Assembly (NCBI GenBank): GCA_018333785.1
Contig: JAGXSU010000108.1
Coordinates: 79,301 to 143,300, forward strand
Reading direction: 5' to 3'
Length of the DNA: 64,000 nucleotides
DNA from: Methylomicrobium sp.
Lineage (GTDB): Bacteria > Pseudomonadota > Gammaproteobacteria > Methylococcales > Methylomonadaceae
Within the stretch, counting starts at the first letter, position 1, and each line of letters starts with the position of its first letter. Below, piece by piece: positions 1 to 10,136 of the stretch. Made by a program: the position numbers and the translations under genes. The notes beneath the pieces were generated by a model, which was given only the letters and a program-made list of their open reading frames with translations, was not told where the DNA came from and did not search any database.

Positions 1-1207
1 ATCCAAGCGACTTACAAATATTTTTCTTTCTTGTGTCATTTTCCTTTCGTTTTCTAAGCCCTTCTTCTCCACCCCAATGATTGACAATCTCGAAATGCTG
101 AACTCCCTGATATTCAATTCCAGATTTTAATTCAGGTATCCAGACATCAATCTCCAATCCTTCAAGTTCTTTACCTCGATAATGATGAATTACATCTAAA
201 GATGGAAGAAGTACCTGAACCATCTTGTAAAGCATTGTTTCTGTTATCCATTTTTCTCCAATTTTAGGGTACTCAAACGCTTCTCTAACTTCATTCTCTA
301 TTTCGCGATAGTCTTTGTCTTGAGAAAAAATGAATTTACCAAACTTTTTCAATGAAAAAAGGTGATGATATGGCATATATTTGATAAGGAAAGCCGATGG
401 AGAAGGGGAACATGGATATTCTTGATTAGGAATATTTCCCGTGCATAAATGACATATACCATTTTTAACTTCCAAATCATTTTTAACGGTCAAACCATTT
501 TTAATATCTAAATACTCTTCAAAACAGGAGCACGTCAGAATTATGCCACATCTTCGACAAATAAATGTAACAGGAAAAAATGCACTACCAATCCTAATTT
601 CATCTAAATCTTCCTCTGGATGTACACAGTCAATCAAAAAGTCTTTAAAAATCGGCAAAATTAATTCAGAATTAAAATGAATACCAAGTAAACATACATA
701 TGACTTTTTCTTTTTTGAAGAAATATCAAAAGTATATCCAGTTATATTCAAGCCTTCTTCTAGGTCTAAACTTATTTCATAATTTTTGTTTTTAACAAAA
801 ACCAGAATATTTCCTAAAGAAAAATTAATGATTTCTTTAACTGCTAATAACGATGGAAAATTACAAATTTCCCCATCTGTATAATTAATTGCTTTGAGAC
901 TGTAATCATCATGACCGTACCGAGCGCAAAATTTTGCATCAATTTCAACGCTAATATCTTTTTTATAACCTGTATGTTTTACAATATTTTTTTCTTCAAA
1001 AAAATTTTTGTTTTTTAAAAAATTTATAGAACCTAAGTCGGTATGAGAATCTGCACATAAACCATACTCTTCAAATATTACTTCAAGTTCTTGCTTGAAA
1101 GCTGATCTAATATTATGAAAAAAATTCCCCCTTTGCTCCAAAGCAATACGAAATGATTTGCTTACAATGCTATTTGGAATTTTAATTCGGTAACTTATTG
1201 TATCCAT
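1..1207 (-). CDS. Nuclease-like protein, C-terminus cut by window edge
   Basis: An open frame of 402 codons runs from the ATG at 1207 off the left edge, so the ORF track omits it. I translated it by hand and found no stop. The middle holds a probable zinc-binding cluster (CRRCGI, then TCSCF, then CHLC about 35 residues on). The last 50 visible residues read GLEIDVWIPEL followed by GIEYQGVQHF, an acidic/ExQ arrangement seen in PD-(D/E)XK and Vsr-like nuclease domains, then a basic stretch (RKRKENDTRKK). The family is therefore only a guess: a zinc-finger plus restriction-endonuclease-like fold. It is very AT-rich compared with the pqq genes. It starts 12 bases downstream of an attC-like hairpin, as an integron cassette gene would. 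No strong ribosome binding site is visible. Confidence 0.7.
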   Translation of the reverse strand, partial: MDTISYRIKIPNSIVSKSFRIALEQRGNFFHNIRSAFKQELEVIFEEYGLCADSHTDLGSINFLKNKNFFEEKNIVKHTGYKKDISVEIDAKFCARYGHDDYSLKAINYTDGEICNFPSLLAVKEIINFSLGNILVFVKNKNYEISLDLEEGLNITGYTFDISSKKKKSYVCLLGIHFNSELILPIFKDFLIDCVHPEEDLDEIRIGSAFFPVTFICRRCGIILTCSCFEEYLDIKNGLTVKNDLEVKNGICHLCTGNIPNQEYPCSPSPSAFLIKYMPYHHLFSLKKFGKFIFSQDKDYREIENEVREAFEYPKIGEKWITETMLYKMVQVLLPSLDVIHHYRGKELEGLEIDVWIPELKSGIEYQGVQHFEIVNHWGGEEGLRKRKENDTRKKNICKSLG

Positions 1208-1218
1208 AAAGACCACAT

Positions 1219-1267
1219 GCTTAACGCCGCAATCACCGGCTAGTCCGGTGCATTGCCTTGTTAAGGC
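1219..1267 (-). other. attC-like integron recombination site
   Basis: Read on the minus strand, the 49 bp begin GCCTTAAC and end GTTAAGC, resembling the R-double-prime and R-prime boxes of attC (RYYYAAC and GTTRRRY). The inner part folds as GCAAT-G-CACCGG / CCGGTG-ATTGC, with one unpaired G on the 5-prime arm, as is typical of attC. The upstream protease ORF ends inside it and the next ORF starts just after it, which is the usual cassette layout. The first box has an extra C and the site is at the short end of known attC lengths, so the call is tentative. No integrase gene is in the window. Confidence 0.45.
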
Positions 1268-2207
1268 TGTCCTCGATAGTTTCTTTAAAGTCAGGGTCAA
1301 ACTGTTTTAGATAGCTCAATGTGACTTTCATAACATCCTCTAAAGATGGTGGATTATCCACTATAGGATCAATAGTTCTATTGCTGGAATCTCTAAAATT
1401 AATAATTGCATCGATAAACATATAACTTGGTATAAAGCGGCAAATATTATCTCCGGCAGTTACCGGAATTCCTGCCAGTTTTACTTGATTGGCCTTTGGC
1501 TGAACGTTATATACAGCACCACCACTCATACCGTTAACATTTTTGTGACAAGTTTCCCCTTCGGTTATATCAAAAGAAATATAGCTATCATTTTCGTCGA
1601 TTATGTATCTTCCAGGAATAGTGTGCCTTTGGATTTTTGTCGTATGGGTGATATTTTCACTTTGCGGGGTAAAATCAAATGAATTTCTTTCAAATGGGTA
1701 GCCTGTAACTAAAAGAATTTGACCATTGAAGAATTCTTCTTCCTTAAGAGCGCTGTCCTTACTTGATATCTCTATGAAGTGATCTGGTATATGGAATTTT
1801 TGTGGGTGAAATACTTCAACAAGACATATATCAGAGCTGTCAATACCATTGATCTCTTCAGAGATTAGCTCTCCGACATTCCATACCCTTTTCGGAAAAA
1901 GAAAATCATATTGCGACGACCATTCAGCTCGGTTTTTTGCAGGAACCCAAAATGGAGACTCATTTTGAAGTTCACCCTGGATATTGTTTTCGATGACGTG
2001 CCTAGCCGTAAGCACAAAGAATTCATCGTTAATTTTCAATAGCACTCCGCTACCGGCTCCATACATCTGGTCGACATGGAAGTAACCTCTAGATTCGATG
2101 CTTTCGTACAAGTGGTTGAAAAAGAACCTGCGAGTCGACTTTGCAACATTTGAAGTCGCAGCTTTATCAATATATTTTTTGAGCTTCTTTTGAGTCAATT
2201 TGCTCAT
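1233..2207 (-). CDS. Trypsin-like serine protease domain protein
   Basis: A 324-residue protein with the hallmarks of a chymotrypsin-fold peptidase. GSGVLL and FVLTARHV carry the catalytic histidine, DSSDICLVEV a likely aspartate, and NGMSGGAVY the nucleophilic serine in a GxSGG motif. There is no signal peptide, so it is probably cytoplasmic, like several stress- or phage-response trypsin-like proteins of bacteria; its substrate is unknown. The ORF track starts at a TTG (2225); the ATG at 2207 (MSKLTQ) is the more natural start. Its tail, AMHRTSR, is encoded inside the attC-like hairpin, which suggests it is the gene of one integron cassette. It is AT-rich and unlike the pqq genes that follow. 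Confidence 0.75.
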   Translation of the reverse strand: MSKLTQKKLKKYIDKAATSNVAKSTRRFFFNHLYESIESRGYFHVDQMYGAGSGVLLKINDEFFVLTARHVIENNIQGELQNESPFWVPAKNRAEWSSQYDFLFPKRVWNVGELISEEINGIDSSDICLVEVFHPQKFHIPDHFIEISSKDSALKEEEFFNGQILLVTGYPFERNSFDFTPQSENITHTTKIQRHTIPGRYIIDENDSYISFDITEGETCHKNVNGMSGGAVYNVQPKANQVKLAGIPVTAGDNICRFIPSYMFIDAIINFRDSSNRTIDPIVDNPPSLEDVMKVTLSYLKQFDPDFKETIEDSLNKAMHRTSR

Positions 2208-2401
2208 GATTAGGTGCTTTAACAAGTAATTAAATGGTTTCTGTATATCATCCCTGATCGCCGTACTCTAGGCAATAAGCTCTGTTACCTTAGCAGGACA
2301 TTAACTGTAGATCACGATAGACAGTTTCTTTTTAGCGCGGTAATGGTCGGCCATGAAGAGGTAAACAGCCAACCATCGCCCGCTAGTATGAGGTGAGGAA
2401 C

Positions 2402-2431
2402 GAACCGCATCAATCGCGAACGATGCGGTTC
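2402..2431 (-). terminator. Hairpin downstream of pqqE
   Basis: GAACCGCATC and GATGCGGTTC form a perfect 10-bp stem with a 10-base loop, 40 bases beyond the pqqE stop. No U-tract follows on the minus strand, so it may act as an mRNA 3-prime stabiliser or a weak terminator. Confidence 0.4.
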
Positions 2432-2470
2432 ACTGTGTTTACCGGATGCAATAAATTAGAGGCTCGTTTT

Positions 2471-3598
2471 TTACATGAATTCCCGTGAGTTTTTGCTGTT
2501 ACGGAACAGTAAGGGCTTTTCATCGGGTGCCAACGCAACGGCTGCAGCCGAAGCAATGGCGGCATCTATTACCTGATGGTTGGGTGATTTGCTGCAAACC
2601 GGGTCGGTGTTATACATGTCGCCGGTCAGTAAATAAGCTTGGCAGCGACAGCCGCCGAAGTCTTTGTGTTTTTCGTCGCAGCTGCGGCAGGGTTCCTTCA
2701 TCCACTCCTGACCGCGGAAAAAGTTGAACGCTTTGGAATCATGCCAGATTTCTTCGATGCAGAAATCTTTGACATTGGGGCAATCCAGTCCGGGTAGTTC
2801 GCGGGCCGAGTGGCAGGGTAGCGCTACGCCGTCCGGAGCAATGGTCAAAAACGTCGTGCCCCAGCCATTCATGCAGGCTTTCGGGCGATCTTCGTAATAA
2901 TCCGGCACGACATAATAAATTTTCATTTTACCGGCGACTTTTTCTTTATAAGCCTGGGCAATCCGTTCCGCCTCTTCAAATTGCTCCCGGGTTGGCAATA
3001 ATAAGTCACGGTTGGCATGGGCCCAGCCGTAATATTGAGTATTGGCCAGTTCCAGATAATCAGCGCCCAGTTCTTCCGCCATTTCCAGAATGTCTTGCAT
3101 TTGATGAATATTTTCACGGTGTATCACCACGCATAACACCATGGGATAGCCGTGTTTTTTGACCAGATGGGCAACTTCTTTTTTATGGAGGTAAGAGGTC
3201 GTTCCGGCAATATGGTCGTTTAATTCCTGGGTGCTCGCTTGAATGCTGACTTGGATATGGTCCAGACCTGCCTCTTTGAGCTGTACGATTTTATCTTCAG
3301 TCAAGCCGTAGCCGGATGTAATCAGGTTGCTGTAGTAACCGAGTTGGCGGGCGTGTCTGACCAGTTCTGTCAGATCTTTGCGGGTAAGCGGCTCGCCGCC
3401 GGAAAAACCAAGCTGAACGGCACCCATTTTTCGGGCTTGTGTCAGCACGCGCATCCAGTCCTCGGTGCTTAACTCTGATGAGTATTTGGCATAATCCAGA
3501 GGGTTAGAGCAATAAGGGCATTGCAACGGGCAGGCATAAGTCAGCTCTGCCAGTAACCAACGCGGCGGTGTGATATTAGTCTTGTCGAATCCAGCCAT
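2471..3598 (-). CDS. pqqE: PqqA peptide cyclase, radical SAM PqqE
   Basis: PqqE cross-links the glutamate and tyrosine side chains of the PqqA peptide, the first chemical step of pyrroloquinoline quinone synthesis. The 375-residue protein has the radical-SAM CxxxCxxC near residues 24-31 (CPLQCPYC), the GGEPL motif, and a C-terminal SPASM region with auxiliary-cluster cysteines ([34 protein letters not shown]). The length matches the family. Its ATG lies 23 bp inside pqqD, implying translational coupling and fitting the need for PqqD as peptide chaperone. It is the last gene of pqqABCDE. In methanotrophs PQQ serves methanol dehydrogenase. Confidence 0.97.
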   Translation of the reverse strand: MAGFDKTNITPPRWLLAELTYACPLQCPYCSNPLDYAKYSSELSTEDWMRVLTQARKMGAVQLGFSGGEPLTRKDLTELVRHARQLGYYSNLITSGYGLTEDKIVQLKEAGLDHIQVSIQASTQELNDHIAGTTSYLHKKEVAHLVKKHGYPMVLCVVIHRENIHQMQDILEMAEELGADYLELANTQYYGWAHANRDLLLPTREQFEEAERIAQAYKEKVAGKMKIYYVVPDYYEDRPKACMNGWGTTFLTIAPDGVALPCHSARELPGLDCPNVKDFCIEEIWHDSKAFNFFRGQEWMKEPCRSCDEKHKDFGGCRCQAYLLTGDMYNTDPVCSKSPNHQVIDAAIASAAAVALAPDEKPLLFRNSKNSREFM

Positions 3599-3848
3599 TG
3601 TGTAGTGCTACTTCCAGAAAAGCGTTGATGTCGTTGCTCAGGCCCGTGGTGGCAAATTTTTGTTCAAGTTCGTTGATCACTTGATCCAGGGTACGGGTGC
3701 CGTCACACAGTTTTAAAATTTCCGCTGAGCTGGTGTTCAGTTCAACCATGCCTTCAGGGTACAAAATGACGTTTTTTTGCTGCGCTTCTTCCCATTGCAA
3801 CCGATGGGTGGGTGAGAAGCTGATGATCTTGTCGGGTTGAATAGTCAT
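3576..3848 (-). CDS. pqqD: PqqA-binding chaperone PqqD
   Basis: PqqD binds the PqqA precursor peptide and presents it to PqqE (RiPP recognition element fold). The 90-residue product starts MTIQPDKI at 3848; the ORF track start at 3920 (MDHGRC) lies inside pqqC and is rejected. The ATG overlaps the pqqC stop by one base (TAATG), and the 3-prime end overlaps pqqE by 23 bp. Family features include YPEGMVELN, the [10 protein letters not shown] segment and a C-terminal helix ending HNGWI. Position, length and coupling all fit the standard pqqCDE order. Confidence 0.95.
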   Translation of the reverse strand: MTIQPDKIISFSPTHRLQWEEAQQKNVILYPEGMVELNTSSAEILKLCDGTRTLDQVINELEQKFATTGLSNDINAFLEVALHNGWIRQD

Positions 3849-4579
3849 TATTTTTCGATATTGAAATAAGGCTGCATTTCGTTCACGTAAGCCAGATACA
3901 TGGCATCGGCCATGGTCCACAGAACATTGAGTTTAAATTGCAGAATCTCGACCATGCGTTCTTGCTGCTCACGGGTTTTGTACCAGTCCAGGGTGATTTC
4001 CAGGCCATGTTCAACATCGCGGCGCGCTTCAGTCAGACGTTTACGAAAATAGGTGTAGCCTTCTTTTTCAACCCAGGGATAATGCGTCGGCCAGTTATCC
4101 AGTCGCTGCTGGTGTATTTTGGGGGCAAATAACTCAGTTAACGAAGAACTGGCGGCCTCGTGCCAATCCGCACGACGGGCGAAATTGACATAGGCATCGA
4201 CGGCAAAACGAACGCCCGGCAGAACGTATTTAAGCGAAGTGATTTCATCACGCGTCAGGCCGACAGAGATGCCTAGCCGAATCCATGCTTCAATGCCGCC
4301 CGGATCATTGGGATGTCCGTCATGGTCCAGAATACGCTGTATCCAGATGGCGCGGGTTTTACGGTCCGGGCAATTGGCCAGAATGTTGGCGTCTTTAATC
4401 GGGATGCTGACCTGATAATAGAAACGGTTGGCAACCCAGCCTTGAATTTGTTCCTTGGTCAGCTTTCCCTCATTCATTAGCGTGTGATAGGGATGATGGA
4501 TATGGTAATACTTTTCCATACCACGCAATTTCGCTTCAAATTCTTCCCGGTTCCAAGGCGTATTATCGTTAGCTGTCAT
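3848..4579 (-). CDS. pqqC: Pyrroloquinoline-quinone synthase PqqC
   Basis: PqqC is the cofactor-free oxidase that performs the final ring closure and eight-electron oxidation to PQQ. The 243-residue protein carries family hallmarks such as YHIHHPYH near the N-terminus, [26 protein letters not shown] and ELFAPKIH. The start ATG is supported by an upstream GGGAAGAC stretch. It lies 21 bp after pqqB and its stop overlaps the pqqD start. No unusual residues are visible. Confidence 0.97.
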   Translation of the reverse strand: MTANDNTPWNREEFEAKLRGMEKYYHIHHPYHTLMNEGKLTKEQIQGWVANRFYYQVSIPIKDANILANCPDRKTRAIWIQRILDHDGHPNDPGGIEAWIRLGISVGLTRDEITSLKYVLPGVRFAVDAYVNFARRADWHEAASSSLTELFAPKIHQQRLDNWPTHYPWVEKEGYTYFRKRLTEARRDVEHGLEITLDWYKTREQQERMVEILQFKLNVLWTMADAMYLAYVNEMQPYFNIEK

Positions 4580-4600
4580 TGTCTTCCCGTTTGCAAATTT

Positions 4601-5515
4601 TTAAAGTTCAATTTCCAGGCCATCATAGGAGACCTCGATTCCGTTTTGGTTCAATATTTTGAACGCATCGGAATCTTCATCCAGAATGGGATTGGTATTG
4701 TTGATGTGGATCAGTATTTTCCGGGTATCAGGAATGGCGTTGAGGACTTCAATCATGCCGCCGGGGCCCGATTGGGCCAGATGTCCCATCTCCTGAGCTT
4801 TTTTGCTGCTGGCGCCGCAGGCTATCATTTCATCTTCCGTCCAGAAAGTACCATCGACCAGCAAGCAGTCAACGTTTTGCATGGCGCTGAGAACATGAGG
4901 CTCTATTTCGCCTAGGCCGGGAGCGTAATAAACGCGTTTTCCAGTGGATATTTGTTCGATGATGACGCCGATATTATCGCCTTCATGCGGGTCATGGCGG
5001 TGCGGTGAATAAGGCGGCGCTTTACTTTTGAGCGAATGGGTATAGAGGCGGATGTCATCAATAGCTTCTACGGTAAAACTGCCGCCATCCAGAGGGACAG
5101 GATGATGTTTTACCGTGCAGTAATGTTCCAGCATCTTGAATACGGGGAAACCGGTAGTCAGATCCTGTTTGACCATTTCGCTGCAATACACATTGAGTGG
5201 TTCTTTGCCTTCGCGCAGCATCAGCATGCCGGTCGTGTGATCAATTTGGCTGTCGATAAGCAAAACCGCTTTGATGCCGGTATCGCGTATGCCTTCCTTG
5301 GGTTGAATGGCTGGAAAGGCTTCCAGCTGGGCTCTGATGTCGGGCGAGGTATTGAACAGCAGCCAGTTTTTGTTATCGGTACTCACGGCAATAGAGGATT
5401 GAGTCCGGGCTTTACCGTTCATTTGTTGATGCCGTAAGCGTCTGCAATTGTCGCAGTTACAGTTCCATTGAGGGAAACCGCCACCGGCTCCCGATCCTAA
5501 GACTCTGATTTTCAT
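4601..5515 (-). CDS. pqqB: PQQ biosynthesis protein PqqB
   Basis: PqqB is a metallo-beta-lactamase-fold hydroxylase thought to oxidise the cross-linked Glu-Tyr intermediate. The 304-residue protein has the N-terminal [14 protein letters not shown] signature, the cysteine cluster CNCDNC, and metal-binding histidine/aspartate segments ([27 protein letters not shown]). Length is typical. It is the first gene after the attenuator that separates it from pqqA, and pqqC follows 21 bp downstream on the same strand. Confidence 0.96.
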   Translation of the reverse strand: MKIRVLGSGAGGGFPQWNCNCDNCRRLRHQQMNGKARTQSSIAVSTDNKNWLLFNTSPDIRAQLEAFPAIQPKEGIRDTGIKAVLLIDSQIDHTTGMLMLREGKEPLNVYCSEMVKQDLTTGFPVFKMLEHYCTVKHHPVPLDGGSFTVEAIDDIRLYTHSLKSKAPPYSPHRHDPHEGDNIGVIIEQISTGKRVYYAPGLGEIEPHVLSAMQNVDCLLVDGTFWTEDEMIACGASSKKAQEMGHLAQSGPGGMIEVLNAIPDTRKILIHINNTNPILDEDSDAFKILNQNGIEVSYDGLEIEL

Positions 5516-5575
5516 AGTAGTCGAAATATAGCGTAAGAAAGTGCCGCAATGATACGGTATTGAGAAAAATCAGGC

Positions 5576-5607
5576 AAAAAAAAGGGGTCCTTTCGAACCC
5601 CTTTTTT
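5576..5607 (-). terminator. Bidirectional terminator / attenuator between pqqA and pqqB
   Basis: AAAAAAAAGGGGT ... ACCCCTTTTTT forms a short GC stem flanked by A and T runs on both sides, so it can act in either direction. It lies between pqqA and pqqB. Partial termination here would give much more pqqA transcript than pqqBCDE transcript, matching the fact that the PqqA peptide is consumed one per PQQ; that role is inference. Confidence 0.75.
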
Positions 5608-5624
5608 GCGTTACCGGTAAAAAA

Positions 5625-5699
5625 TTAACGGTTGTAAATATACATGGTGACTTCAAAACCAAAACGCAGGTCAGTGTAGCTTGGTGTTTCCCATTTCAT
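5625..5699 (-). CDS. pqqA: PQQ precursor peptide PqqA
   Basis: A 24-residue ORF missed by the track: MKWETPSYTDLR then FGFEVTMYIYNR. It carries the conserved E-x-x-x-Y core (EVTMY), whose glutamate and tyrosine become PQQ. A strong ribosome binding site (TGGAGGT) precedes the ATG. It has its own promoter upstream and a terminator-like hairpin downstream, ahead of pqqB. Sequence, size and position make the call essentially certain. Confidence 0.97.
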   Translation of the reverse strand: MKWETPSYTDLRFGFEVTMYIYNR

Positions 5700-5763
5700 G
5701 ATGAATACCTCCAGAAGTATTATTGATAGTTCTTATGCTAGCTTGATCAAGTAAGCTCAAAAG

Positions 5764-5792
5764 AGTATACGACGAACTTTTCGGTTGCGCAA
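5764..5792 (-). promoter_or_regulatory. Sigma-70-type promoter of pqqA
   Basis: On the minus strand TTGCGC is followed, after exactly 17 bases, by TATACT, about 65 bases upstream of the pqqA ATG. Spacing and the near-consensus -10 box support a housekeeping promoter. Confidence 0.55.
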
Positions 5793-5985
5793 CTATTGCC
5801 GCAGAAGGATATTAAAGAGTTTGAGCCGAGTTTAATACACTGATTTATAGGCGATTGCTGTACACAGAATGGGCAAATTTTGATCAGGGGAATGCAATTA
5901 TTTGTAATGTCAAGGCTTATAAGGTTATTATCAAACCTCACCATATATAAAAAATAATTAAAAAAGAAATCCTTGAGGAGGAAAT

Positions 5986-6195
5986 ATGGGTGTTACTTGG
6001 CTATTCATTGTGATGTTTGTTATCGCTGCTTTTGCGTTTGCGCCATTAGGTTACTTTATATATAAGTACACCATCAATAATGGTAAACCTTTTGGTGAGA
6101 CCGAGCCGCATGGTGACAGTCCTTCCAAAGTTAATGATTTGGCTGAAAAAGCCATTGAAATGTTAAAAGGGTTTTTACAAAAAAATAAAAAATAA
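5986..6195 (+). CDS. Small single-pass membrane protein, unknown function
   Basis: A 69-residue protein preceded by a very strong ribosome binding site (GAGGAGGAAAT). Residues 4-28 form one hydrophobic helix (WLFIVMFVIAAFAFAPLGYF), followed by a hydrophilic tail ending in a lysine-rich helix (MLKGFLQKNKK). It stands alone between divergent pqqA and convergent moeB-like genes. I do not recognise a family. The strong ribosome binding site and plausible topology argue for a real gene. Confidence 0.65.
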   Translation: MGVTWLFIVMFVIAAFAFAPLGYFIYKYTINNGKPFGETEPHGDSPSKVNDLAEKAIEMLKGFLQKNKK

Positions 6196-6269
6196 GCAAT
6201 CTGTCATTCAGTTAATCATTCATGCAGTCCGGTTGGGCGGCATGAATGATTTCAGTTAATCCATTATTA

Positions 6270-7010
6270 TCAACTGCAGGTTGGGCAATTAGGATTTTTT
6301 CTCAATTTCATCTCAGTCCATTCCATCGTCAAACCGTCAATCAACAGTAAACGGCCGGTCAACGTTTTACCGATGCCGGTTATTAACTTGATTGCTTCCA
6401 AAGCTTGCAAGCTTCCGATAATTCCCGTGATGGGCGCGATAACCCCATTAGTCGCACAATTTTGTAATTCTTCACCGGTATCTGAATATAAGCAGTTATA
6501 GCACGGACTGTTATCCCAGCCCGGCGTGAATGTGGAAATTTGCCCTTCAAAGCGAATGGCCGCACCGGATACCAGCGGTTTTTGCTGCGTGACACAGGCG
6601 TGGTTTATTGCAAATCGGGTAGTGAAATTATCACTGCAGTCCAAAACAATATCCGCGTTACAGACTGCGCCCATTAATTCTTGCCCTTCAAGGCGTTGAC
6701 TGAATGCGCTGACTTGTGTTCCAGGATTTAAGTTTTTTAGCGTGCTTAGGGTTGAAAATGCTTTGTTAGCCCCAATATCGGCCGTGTGATGGGCAATCTG
6801 TCTTTGCAAGTTTGACAGATCGACGATGTCGTTGTCGTAAAGGGTGATTTTACCTACTCCGGCAGCGGTGAGATACATGGATGCCGGTGAGCCTAGTCCG
6901 CCTGCTCCGATGATCAGAACATGAGCGTCCAGCAGTTTCTGCTGGCCCTCGACATCGACTTGCGGCAGCATGATTTGTCTGCTGAAGCGCAGGAGTTGAT
7001 CGTCATTCAT
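6270..7010 (-). CDS. moeB: MoeB/ThiF/HesA-family adenylyltransferase
   Basis: An E1-like enzyme that adenylates the C-terminal Gly-Gly of a sulfur-carrier protein (MoaD in molybdopterin synthesis, ThiS in thiamin synthesis). Features are RFSRQIMLP, the nucleotide loop IIGAGGLGSPAS, DNDIVDLSNLQRQ, DCSDNFTTR, and two zinc CxxC pairs (CYNC and CPTC). With the start at 7010 (MNDDQLL) it has 246 residues, the usual MoeB size. The track start at 7094 would lie inside the CIRCE operator of groES and is rejected. MoeB and ThiF cannot be told apart here, because no moa or thi gene is adjacent. Confidence 0.8.
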   Translation of the reverse strand: MNDDQLLRFSRQIMLPQVDVEGQQKLLDAHVLIIGAGGLGSPASMYLTAAGVGKITLYDNDIVDLSNLQRQIAHHTADIGANKAFSTLSTLKNLNPGTQVSAFSQRLEGQELMGAVCNADIVLDCSDNFTTRFAINHACVTQQKPLVSGAAIRFEGQISTFTPGWDNSPCYNCLYSDTGEELQNCATNGVIAPITGIIGSLQALEAIKLITGIGKTLTGRLLLIDGLTMEWTEMKLRKNPNCPTCS

Positions 7011-7056
7011 AAGTTGTTTAGTTGATGTAATTTTAAAAGTTATGATGCCAAAGAAC

Positions 7057-7084
7057 TTGACAGACTGCAAAACCTGATTATTAT
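7057..7084 (+). promoter_or_regulatory. groESL promoter
   Basis: TTGACA at 7057-7062, a 16-base spacer, then TATTAT at 7079-7084. The -10 box runs straight into the CIRCE operator, so a bound repressor would block initiation. Confidence 0.6.
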
Positions 7085-7110
7085 TAGCACTCATTAATAG
7101 CGAGTGCTAA
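7084..7110 (+). promoter_or_regulatory. CIRCE operator (HrcA binding site)
   Basis: A perfect TTAGCACTC-N9-GAGTGCTAA inverted repeat 44 bases before the groES start. CIRCE is the binding site of the heat-shock repressor HrcA. Enteric gammaproteobacteria lack it and use sigma-32 alone, so its presence indicates HrcA control of the chaperonin in this organism. hrcA itself is not in the window. Confidence 0.97.
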
Positions 7111-7154
7111 TAATCCATTTTTTACCTTTGTTTTAATTTTTTCAGGAGATATTG

Positions 7155-9157
<2,003 letters not shown>

Positions 9158-9186
9158 TTGCTGACCCAAGCGCTTTTCGCTTGACC

Positions 9187-9219
9187 AAAGCCCCGGCTGG
9201 TTTCAGCCGGGGCTTTTTT
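9187..9219 (+). terminator. Rho-independent terminator of groESL
   Basis: AAAGCCCCGGCTG-GTTT-CAGCCGGGGCTTT forms a long perfect stem continuing into a T run. Confidence 0.95.
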
Positions 9220-9275
9220 ATGAGCATAATTTGTAACTATTCAGTGAAAACGCTGAGGGATACTTGTGGGACTTG

Positions 9276-9310
9276 CGTTGGGTTACGGCTATCGCCTAAC
9301 CCAACCTACG
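9276..9310 (-). repeat. REP-like palindrome, GTTGGG family
   Basis: On the minus strand CGTAG is followed by GTTGGGTTA ... TAACCCAAC around a GGCGATAGCC centre, so a GTAG tetranucleotide sits at the foot of a hairpin, as in REP elements. Related copies lie near 11.3, 22.2, 50.0 and 58.7 kb. Confidence 0.7.
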
Positions 9311-9353
9311 CTGAATAGATACCATAACTTTTATTTAACCCGCGTGATGACAG

Positions 9354-10121
9354 ATGACTCAAGCTAACGATCGGAATTTCGATCAGCTCATCGATAAATT
9401 CGACCGCAAAATTTACCAAACCGCGAAAGGGGAATGGCGGCTAAAACTATTGAAAGAAGATCTGGCGCCTTTTTACGATGCCTCTGATGCACTGACTGTA
9501 TGGGATGCCGGGTGTGGTTTTGCCCAAATCAGTCTCTGGTTGGCGAAAAAAGGCCATCATCTGACGCTTTGCGATCTGTCGGAAAAAATGCTTGAACGCG
9601 CCAGGGAAGCTTTTATCAATGAAGAGCTTGCTGCCGGGTTTTATCTGGAATCGGCTCAAAATCTTGCTCTAAAACTGCCTCAGTATGATTTGATCTTGTT
9701 TCATGCGGTACTCGAATGGCTTGCGGATCCTATGCCGACCTTGCAAACAGTTATCGAGCAGGTGAAACCCGGCGGGCACCTGTCCTTGTTGTTTTACAAC
9801 CGGAATACCATGGTTTTCGGCAACGTTTTAAAAGGCGGCTGGCGCTGGAAAAACGTATTGGATGACAGTTATCTGGGGAAAGGCTCAAAACTGACCCCGC
9901 CCAATCCGCAATACCCGCAGACTGTTATAGAGTTCCTTGAAAATAATCATTTTAAGATCATCACGCATACCGGTTTACGCGTTTTTCATGATTATCTGAA
10001 CCACGAGACCCTGGCGCAGAGCAACGCTGACGAACTGTTTGAGCTGGAAAGCCGTTACTGCCGGCTACCCACATTCCGTGACATGGGGCGCTATGTGCAT
10101 CTGGTTGCCCAGCGTGCATAA
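9354..10121 (+). CDS. cmoM: tRNA 5-carboxymethoxyuridine methyltransferase, CmoM/SmtA-like
   Basis: A class I SAM methyltransferase of 255 residues. The N-terminus DRNFDQLIDKFDRKIYQTAKGEWR is characteristic of CmoM, which methylates cmo5U at the tRNA wobble position. The SAM-binding motif I is WDAGCGFAQISLWLA; motif II/III regions LTLCDLSEKML and LILFHAVLEWL follow. Length is close to the E. coli protein. It stands alone on the plus strand between groEL and greB. The exact substrate is inferred from similarity of the signature segment. Confidence 0.82.
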   Translation: MTQANDRNFDQLIDKFDRKIYQTAKGEWRLKLLKEDLAPFYDASDALTVWDAGCGFAQISLWLAKKGHHLTLCDLSEKMLERAREAFINEELAAGFYLESAQNLALKLPQYDLILFHAVLEWLADPMPTLQTVIEQVKPGGHLSLLFYNRNTMVFGNVLKGGWRWKNVLDDSYLGKGSKLTPPNPQYPQTVIEFLENNHFKIITHTGLRVFHDYLNHETLAQSNADELFELESRYCRLPTFRDMGRYVHLVAQRA

Positions 10122-10136
10122 GCAAGCGGTTCCGGT

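Noticed and set aside
3849-3920. Upstream extension of pqqD
   Set aside because: It lies in pqqC in another frame; the ATG overlapping the pqqC stop gives the normal PqqD length.
5747-5944. 65-residue minus-strand ORF upstream of pqqA with several cysteines
   Set aside because: No ribosome binding site, and it spans the pqqA promoter; it most likely is leader DNA. The CPFC and CGNSC segments are not enough to support a gene.
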